Assembly: GCA_019828545.1 (NCBI GenBank)
Contig: JACVRA010000095.1
Coordinates: forward strand, 437,305 to 501,304
DNA length: 64,000 nucleotides
Origin: Paracamarosporium sp. OC-R06-R3
Lineage: Eukaryota > Ascomycota > Dothideomycetes > Pleosporales > Didymosphaeriaceae
Direction: 5' to 3'
Below are positions 58,216-64,000 of this stretch, piece after piece (within the stretch, counting starts at the first letter, position 1; each line of letters begins with the position of its first letter). A program made the position numbers and the translations under genes. Below the pieces are notes generated by a model that had not been told where the DNA came from, searched no databases, and saw only the letters and a program-made list of their open reading frames with translations.

Positions 58216-58695
58216 ATGAAGTTCTTCGCTGTTGCCGCTTTCGTTGCTGCCGTCGCTGCCCAGGGCTACGGTATGTTTTACCTTTCTCGTTTAGAATATG
58301 AAGCTTCGGTTCACTAACGTATGATAGACACCGGTGCTGAGACCTGCTCCGTCTCGACCGTCACTGAGACCGTCACGCTTCCTTACGGCGTGCACACTCC
58401 CAGTGCTCCTGTGGTCCCTTCGGCTGCTCCCACTCTGCCTCCGTACCCCACTGGCGAGGCTCCCTACCCCAGCGTCCCGGCTCCCTCTGGCACCGGTGCT
58501 CCTGTTCAGCCTTCTTACCCCGCTGTTCAGCCATCCGTCCCCGCTGGCACTGCTCCCGCTGGCACCGGTGCTGCTCAGCCTTCCGGCACTGGCTCTTACT
58601 CCGTTCCCCCGTCGTACTTCACTGGTGCGGCTAGCAGCAACCAGGTTGCTGGCTTCGTTGCCGGTGTTGGTGCCTTCGCTGCTATGCTCTTGTAA
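58216..58695 (+). CDS. Small secreted, probably GPI-anchored Pro-rich cell-surface protein
   Basis: Two exons, 58216-58270 and 58328-58695, join in phase to 140 aa. A signal peptide (MKFFAVAAFVAAVAAQG) is followed by a short start with one Cys (ETCSVSTVTETVTLPYG). The centre is Pro/Ala/Gly/Thr-rich and repetitive (for example PSGTGAPVQP and PAGTGAAQP). The end is hydrophobic, preceded by small residues (FTGAASSNQVAGFVAGVGAF), as in GPI-attachment signals. Codon use is strongly C-ending, and the leader is C/T-rich, which suggests high expression. It is probably a cell-wall structural mannoprotein-like protein. The exact family is not recognised. Confidence 0.82.
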
Positions 58696-59861
58696 GCATG
58701 TGCAGGGGATGTGAGGTGGCATAGTATTGATTGATTGTTGTTGCATCTGTTTGAAAGGAGAGTTTGGTACTAGTAGAGAGGTCTCTGCATCCATATACCC
58801 GATCCAAGGCATTCAGAGTTTCTTGTTCAAATTTAAGCTGTTATAACCTTTACTTTGCCTAATCGAAAGTCCTGTATACGTCCGTGTGATGATTATATGG
58901 CTGTTGCTGACTCAGTCCACGGGTACTGTTTGACACACCTGGAACTCATCCATGCAACCCTGCTCTATCGTTTTGGGATGAGCAGTGAAGCAGCAACAAT
59001 TGTGAACATCGAGATTGAAGTCAGGAATGATTCGTGAAACAAGGACATGGTTCTTGAACCTATTGTTGAATGCTGGTTACGGAGGATAGGGTTAGTGGAT
59101 TGACAGATGACAGACGATGCTGCGGTGAAGACCATGAGAGAAAAAAATCGATTAGCCGCGTTAGCATACAGTAAAGGGAAATACAATGAAATAACCAATG
59201 ATTGTATAATGACCTCTTACATAGAATTCCGACAACCATAAAGGTTTTATAATCACACTTCGCCACGATTTTCGAAGTTTCGGGAATAGGGGTTGCCATT
59301 TTCCGGAACTCAGTGACTTCGAGCTATTCTCTGCATCCACGTAGCGCCTCTATGAGTGGCCTTGCTCAAAGCTTGCTGTTGCCTCGGGGAAGCTTTACGG
59401 CTTGAGTGTATCAATCTAATTAGTCGTAGTGAAGTCGGATGGTCATCGAAGAATACAGTTCTTTAGTAGTTGCGGGAAGTGGCATCCTTACCGAAAAATG
59501 GATCATCTAACACTGCTTCTCGATTTATCAACGGCGTCAACGACAGATAGAGCTATTCACTTCCTACCCGTTGTTTTCCTCGACCTTGATTGCCACCTCT
59601 TCGCTACACCCTGTGGCCTTATCGAGTCTGCGGCCTGCGCACCACTTGCCCTCTTCCTCTGCGACCGTGTTCGCGATGTACCGCTGCATGGACCCACCAG
59701 ACCCATACCGTAGAGACTGTCGGCAGGGCCAGAATCTGGCATTTGCAAACTCTGGCTTTGGCGCAAAGGAGTATTAGCAAGCTGGGTTGTTTGCTTAGCG
59801 ACCCCTAGTCTTGACGATGACGTTACATCTCTAGCGTCCTCGGAGCCCGTGGTGGTGGAGG
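58696..59861. other. Intergenic region
   Basis: No supported gene. Open frames at 59429-59800 overlap on both strands and carry no recognisable motif. Confidence 0.5.
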
Positions 59862-60941
59862 TTAACGTTCAGGTCGCTTCAGAGCCTTGGACGTTTTTGA
59901 TAAATGCACAGGATCCACAGATGTGCCTTCCAATGCCTGGTTCGGCTCATCTTTGCTGTATGGTTTCGCCTTCCTAGTTCGGGTTGGCTGTTCCACCGGG
60001 AGAGGACGGGTGTCTAATCCTGGGCCAAAGAGCCCGAAGTCACGAATCTTTACTATGGGTGAATTCATATCCGTCGATGACCCGGGTCGTGATGCATTGC
60101 AAATGGTGGATTCAGCGGTAAGAGGTCTCATGAAAATGCCGCTCTTTGTCATATCTGTCACCAGTTTTCCTGAAGCATATCTGAGAGGATTCGCAACAAG
60201 AGGAGCCTCTTCGGTCTTATGGTTGCCGATGTCATAAATCTTCGCTTCAAGCTCATCAGCCTCATTAACTTCATGCTTCCAGGTCATTCCAGGCAACGTG
60301 CCCTAACCGATGTTCTAGATTTTCCTTTCGATCCAGGCTACTTTGACACGCTCGTAGGCCATTGAGTTTATGTTGGCGGGACTATGTTCGCGTATCGATT
60401 CCTCCTGGATTCTTTTGCGCTCTGTAGATACCTGGTACATAAATTGATGGAATGGCCGCGATGGCTCCCGGTCGCGCACCCGTTTAGCTCGTTGCTCCTC
60501 AGTCTCGGGCGGCTATAGCGAACCGAAAAGACACGGGTTGTCAGACTCGATTGGTTGCTCTTCCCAGCGCTTCTTAACGATGTCGCGTACAAGTTCGTAG
60601 AAGTCTACATGGCTGGGTTGTGGGCAGATCCCTTGCTGTTCGGCCGTGTGGAGCCTTGCTTCCTCTTCCTCTCCCTGCGCTTTAAACTGTTCGTAAGGTC
60701 TTGAGGCGCGCAACTCTATGATCCTTTGCCTTTTTCGCTCCTCAAAAAGTCGCTGTTCCTCGCCGAGGGATTCGGGGCTCTGGGATGACATCGAGTTGTG
60801 AAATTGATGAGACGTATAAGAGGGTGGAGAGTCATTAGACCGCAACCTCGCATGATCCAGTCGCTGCGAATCTTCCTTCAGTGTTGCTAGTGCTTCATGG
60901 GTTTGGAACAGCCCATCTCCTCGAAGAGTGTTTGAATTCAT
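59862..60941 (-). pseudogene. Hypothetical gene disrupted by three in-frame TAG codons
   Basis: From ATG at 60941 a single minus-strand reading frame of 360 codons runs to TAA at 59862. It is interrupted only by TAG at 60513-60515, 60315-60317 and 60303-60305. Composition stays protein-like throughout, including between the stops (ETEEQRAKRVRDREPSRPF, MAYERVKVAWIERKI) and right after them (GTLPGMTWKHEVNEADEL). No intron can remove the stops: there is no GT/AG pair of useful size. TGG or CAG to TAG is one C-to-T change in a CpA context, the product expected of repeat-induced point mutation. The protein family is not recognised; it is charged, with Gln/Glu-rich coils in the N-terminal third. 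Stop-codon readthrough is a remote alternative. Confidence 0.7.
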
Positions 60942-61208
60942 GGGAAGCAATATTCTGACACGGGAAACAAGAATTGTAGACAGTGTAGCGCAGGGGAGAA
61001 GAAATGCAATGAGGGAGGTGGGATGTTTTGTTTCATACTACATCTTTGTTTCCGGGTTGGCGGGTCCCAATGAACGTCGCCGCCACGACGCCACCAATAC
61101 GCTGTGTCTTGTCGTTCTCCGTTATCAAAACAATCTTGCAGCTCGCCGGCATGCCTTCATTGTTGCTCGTCTATACTTTCCACGCACATTCTAGCAAGTC
61201 AGTCCTCA

Positions 61209-61952
61209 TTATGAGTTGCCCCTTGGCCCAGAATAGACCCAGTCTCCTTCTTCAGTTCTTGTCCACTCACTGGCATATATTCTTCTCTTCACTACGGTGT
61301 CGTTCTCCATGAATAAGGGCAAATACCATTCGCCCCATTCTTCATCCCATTCCCAATCTTCCCACGACCCGAGCACTGCCAGTCCTTCTTCCGCGCTCTT
61401 GTGGCCTTGCCATACCATCTGCCACTCGCTTGTGGCTACATCAAGCTTCCATTCAGTCAAGTAGACATAATTCTTCGATCCAGGATCCTCATAGTACCAT
61501 TCAGACCATTGGAAGTCCCACACCCACTTCTGCACGGTGAAAGCGGCCTGTGGGGTCTGGGCATGCTGAGGAAACCGAGGGATATCGATGGCATTTTTCA
61601 GATGATCTATGGCATCTTCCAAATCGCTTAGGTCAATCACAAGACAAGGGTCTGGGCGAAAATGTGGTGGCATACGCCATTGGCCGCGTTGTTTTAATTG
61701 TTGTTCGAAGGATGTAAGTTGAGCTTCCAGGTGATCTAGGTTTGGATATATGGCGGTTAACGTTGCTGCCTGTTCTTTTGGTAGGGCAGAAGTTGTTGCA
61801 ACATCCTGTGCGGAACGCCTGGTGTTCTCCATCTCTAGAATCTTGTATTGAGGCGAATTCTCAGGAGATGCCTTATAGGCGTGAATGCTAGCTTTCAATT
61901 GGACGATTGTGCCTGTGAGCCTGGTCCAGGCAGCATCTAAAGCTCCAGGCAT
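61209..61952 (-). CDS. Trp-rich hypothetical protein, 247 aa
   Basis: An intronless frame begins with ATG at 61952. The N-terminal half is helical and polar (ALPKEQAATLTAIYPNLDHL, then a Gln-rich stretch). The C-terminal half is extraordinarily Trp-rich, with four related segments: WVWDFQWSEWYYED, YLTEWKLDVATSEWQMVW, WEDWEWDEEWGEWYLP and ASEWTRTEEGDWVY. They look like degenerate beta-hairpin repeats rather than WW domains. No signal peptide or membrane helix is present. I recognise no family. It is followed 267 bp downstream, on the same strand, by the amber-disrupted gene; the two may have been neighbours of related lineage-specific origin. Confidence 0.65.
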   Translation of the reverse strand: MPGALDAAWTRLTGTIVQLKASIHAYKASPENSPQYKILEMENTRRSAQDVATTSALPKEQAATLTAIYPNLDHLEAQLTSFEQQLKQRGQWRMPPHFRPDPCLVIDLSDLEDAIDHLKNAIDIPRFPQHAQTPQAAFTVQKWVWDFQWSEWYYEDPGSKNYVYLTEWKLDVATSEWQMVWQGHKSAEEGLAVLGSWEDWEWDEEWGEWYLPLFMENDTVVKRRIYASEWTRTEEGDWVYSGPRGNS

Positions 61953-62329
61953 AGCGAGGAGTATGTTTGTATTGAACTTATGGCAGTAATTGGGAACTTC
62001 CTGCCAAAAGATCTGCGGTCTATGTATGGTCTAACCTGGAGGACAATGAGTGAGAGCCGGAGTGTGGCTGGAAGTGGGGCAATGATGCGGCTTAGTCAGT
62101 GTGGCAACGTCCTTCCAACAGTCACAATGCGCTTTAATTACATCCGCGCGACAACAGGAATAGGCGAGGATTGTAAAGACTGCCAGATATAGTGTCCAGA
62201 TTTTGCAAGTACCGGAACTTCATTCGAGCTTAGTGCGTGGTCTCAATACAAGGCTGTTGATGCTACCACGTTGGGTCCCTTCACACACGTCAAACGCTGG
62301 ACACTCGAATCTTCAGTATTCCTACGAGA
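61953..62329. other. Divergent spacer, Trp-rich gene / GNAT gene
   Basis: 377 bp, presumed promoters only. Confidence 0.45.
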
Positions 62330-62920
62330 ATGGCCGAAAACGGGGACAATACCACCACTAAAAAGCTCAAATTTCTAGTGCGACCAGCCACGGAGTCGGA
62401 TATTCCCAGTATCAGCAATATCAACGCTCATTATGTACTAGACACTGTGTTGACCTTTAGATGCACTCCGGCAACAAACGGAGAACTACTAGAAGATTTC
62501 CGGAACGTCAAGCAAGCACACCTACCGTATCTAGTTGCAACCGATGAAGCTTCTGGTGTAGTCCTTGGCTATTGCTACGCCACTCGTTTTAGATCTTCTA
62601 GGCTTGGTTATAGGCCGACGGTTGAGTTGAGCATTTTCTGCAGCCCCGAGCACTTGTCAAAGGGTATTGGAAGTTTGCTCTTGACAGAGCTCCTACATTC
62701 ACTGAGGAGTACCAAAAATCCTCGCGGCACTGGCCCGAGTTCGAAGGAAGACGAAATCAGCTTGAAGAATGTAATAGCGTGCATGGCAGTGGATGAATCT
62801 GGACCTGGTGATGGGTTGGCATTGAAACGGTTCTATGAGCGGTTTGGCTTTGAACAAGTTGGGCATTTGAAAGATGTGGGCTACAAGTTTGATCGGTGGT
62901 ATGTTCATAAGATCGTTTAG
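62330..62920 (+). CDS. GNAT-family N-acetyltransferase (phosphinothricin-acetyltransferase-like)
   Basis: A 196-aa single-exon enzyme begins with ATG at 62330. It transfers acetyl from acetyl-CoA to a small amine. The N-terminal VRPATESDIPSISNINAHYV, the central VLGYCYATRFRSSRLGYRPT and the strand VELSIF follow the PAT subgroup. The acetyl-CoA loop is SKGIGSLLLTELL, and the C-terminal KRFYERFGFEQVGHLKDVGY plus DRWYVHK is also typical. Relatives acetylate methionine sulfoximine or phosphinothricin-like compounds. An insert of about 18 polar residues (RSTKNPRGTGPSSKEDEI) precedes the fifth strand. The natural substrate is unknown. Confidence 0.9.
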   Translation: MAENGDNTTTKKLKFLVRPATESDIPSISNINAHYVLDTVLTFRCTPATNGELLEDFRNVKQAHLPYLVATDEASGVVLGYCYATRFRSSRLGYRPTVELSIFCSPEHLSKGIGSLLLTELLHSLRSTKNPRGTGPSSKEDEISLKNVIACMAVDESGPGDGLALKRFYERFGFEQVGHLKDVGYKFDRWYVHKIV

Positions 62921-63866
62921 ATGTCTTGCATTAACTTAAGCTGACTATTTCATCAGGATTGACACAATTTACATGCAACTTTCTTTGTGGTGATACAAAG
63001 TCTACGACATCTATTTTGTATGGTCCATGAATGCACATAAACCCTCTCCTATGTCTCAATACCTTCATGCAGTACAGTAATCAACCCATTAGACAAAAAC
63101 ATTGGAATCATTGAACAAGCCACGAGAACATATGTTTCGATTTTTAACGGATGACTTCACTCTAGATGCGGTTTTTAAGCATCGATTGAAAACAAGAGAA
63201 ACCTCCGAACAACAAAATGGGCAGGACTTCTCGACTCGCCTCCATCAACCACTCGAGACATCAACATCGGCGGAATCGCAGTGAGCATATTAGTTATTGG
63301 AGGCATTTGTGAAGGCATTCCGCGCACCACTGATATACCCTAGGATATTCTCTGGTGGATACGGAACCTTTGTAAGCGGACGCATGATTTGTTAGATGAT
63401 GTATTGACTGATATCGATTCTGCGAGGGGCAGAGATGATATGTATGGCTACGTAACATATTTAATGAGCCCATAGCGATTAATAATTATGTGTCACTGCA
63501 GTTCATTGTTTCTGAAGGAAGTGGCTTGGCATCACGGCCTAGGTTGAGATGTCCATCTCGTTTTCAACAATGAAAGAGCGTGGGAAATTGGCATTCATGG
63601 CAGAAAATACAGGTCGTAACTAATCCACTGCAGTTGATGAGTGCGATAGCATTATCCAATTTACCAACCGTTTCCGTGTTGCTGATAAGAAGTGAGCGGT
63701 GACGAGTGTGTAGTTGAACCTTCCGCGGTCGCGCCGGCGCGGAAAAAACCAATCTTCCGTCCACCTAAGCGAGCGAGCACCACTTGGCGCTGCGACCTCA
63801 AAATAATCGACTCTTAGTCCCGCTCACCACTTCCCACCCCGAAACACAAACACCACAACCGCCAAA
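62921..63866. other. Intergenic region and RPL43 promoter
   Basis: No supported gene. Near 63720-63750 a GC-rich palindrome-like stretch (CGCGGTCGCGCCGGCGCGG) precedes the ribosomal protein start, a plausible activator site. The leader (AACACCACAACCGCCAAAATG) is typical of fungal ribosomal protein genes. Confidence 0.5.
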
Positions 63867-63956
63867 ATGACCAAGCGCACGAAGAAGGTTGGCGTCACCG
63901 GAAAGTACGGAACGCGCTACGGTGCTTCCCTGCGAAAGCAGGTCAAGAAGATGGAA
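63867..63956 (+). CDS. RPL43: 60S ribosomal protein L43 (L37Ae), first exon, partial
   Basis: The ATG at 63867 begins [20 protein letters not shown], continuing [10 protein letters not shown] up to a GTACGT donor at 63957. This is the conserved N-terminus of eL43, a small zinc-finger protein of the large subunit. The CxxC zinc motifs lie in later exons beyond the window edge. The intron position after 30 codons and the leader type support the call. The gene is cut by the window end, not truncated in nature as far as can be seen. Confidence 0.92.
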
Positions 63957-64000
63957 GTACGTGCTGCTGCACCACATATAATGAGAGACTGACGGCTGAC

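Noticed and set aside
59887..60237. 116-codon plus-strand frame opposite the amber-disrupted gene
   Set aside because: Shadow of the minus-strand coding sequence, which is open across 360 codons apart from three TAGs.

Overview
This 64 kb window is nuclear DNA from a filamentous ascomycete (Pezizomycotina). The evidence is short spliceosomal introns (mostly 41-90 bp, with GTAAGT-like donors and CTNAC-like branch points), a HET-domain gene, a Zn2Cys6 regulator, and fungal versions of housekeeping genes. The family mix suggests a dothideomycete, probably Pleosporales; that rank is an inference. There are no prokaryotic operons, CRISPR arrays or intact transposons. I assembled all gene models by hand from reading frames and splice signals, and in each model the exon phases close to an open frame.

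Layout. 1-5.3 kb: glucokinase and a tRNA-Lys(UUU). 5.3-15.7 kb is gene-poor: a HET protein, a 113-aa putative zinc-binding protein, a decayed or truncated Zn2Cys6 regulator (found by splicing, 9116-9544), a small ORF with an in-frame tandem repeat, a two-exon protein with Cys/His pairs, a near-perfect hairpin, and a serine hydrolase with a one-base frameshift. 15.7-18.5 kb: the divergent housekeeping pair RPR2 and SUB2. 18.5-22.5 kb: a 4.1 kb gene desert with a GC-rich half. 22.5-27.9 kb: a ketopantoate-reductase-like protein with a long low-complexity tail, and a DHA1-type MFS transporter. 28-43 kb is accessory in character: a membrane-anchored aspartic-protease-like protein without catalytic motifs, a secreted Ser/Thr-rich protein with a recurring H-x-x-A-x-G-L motif, two unrecognised intronless genes, a secreted GH32 invertase, a divergent lidless BiP-like Hsp70 ending in HDEL, and an 80-aa protein. 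44-50.4 kb: an HLH regulator, a TMEM135-like protein and a single-pass membrane protein. 52-56.8 kb: two tight divergent pairs, AP-3 sigma/frataxin and DPH3/SEC6. 58-64 kb: a GPI-type surface protein, a gene broken by three in-frame TAG codons, a Trp-rich protein, a GNAT acetyltransferase, and the first exon of ribosomal protein L43 cut by the window edge.

Conserved genes do tRNA/RNA processing (RPR2, SUB2), translation (tRNA-Lys, DPH3, RPL43), trafficking (AP-3 sigma, SEC6), Fe-S supply (frataxin) and sugar use (invertase outside the cell, glucokinase inside). Between them lie fast-evolving secreted, surface and incompatibility genes, several visibly broken. The most unusual items are the lidless HDEL Hsp70, the repeat-bearing secreted protein, and the RIP-compatible amber-disrupted gene. 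I found no clearly new multi-gene system.
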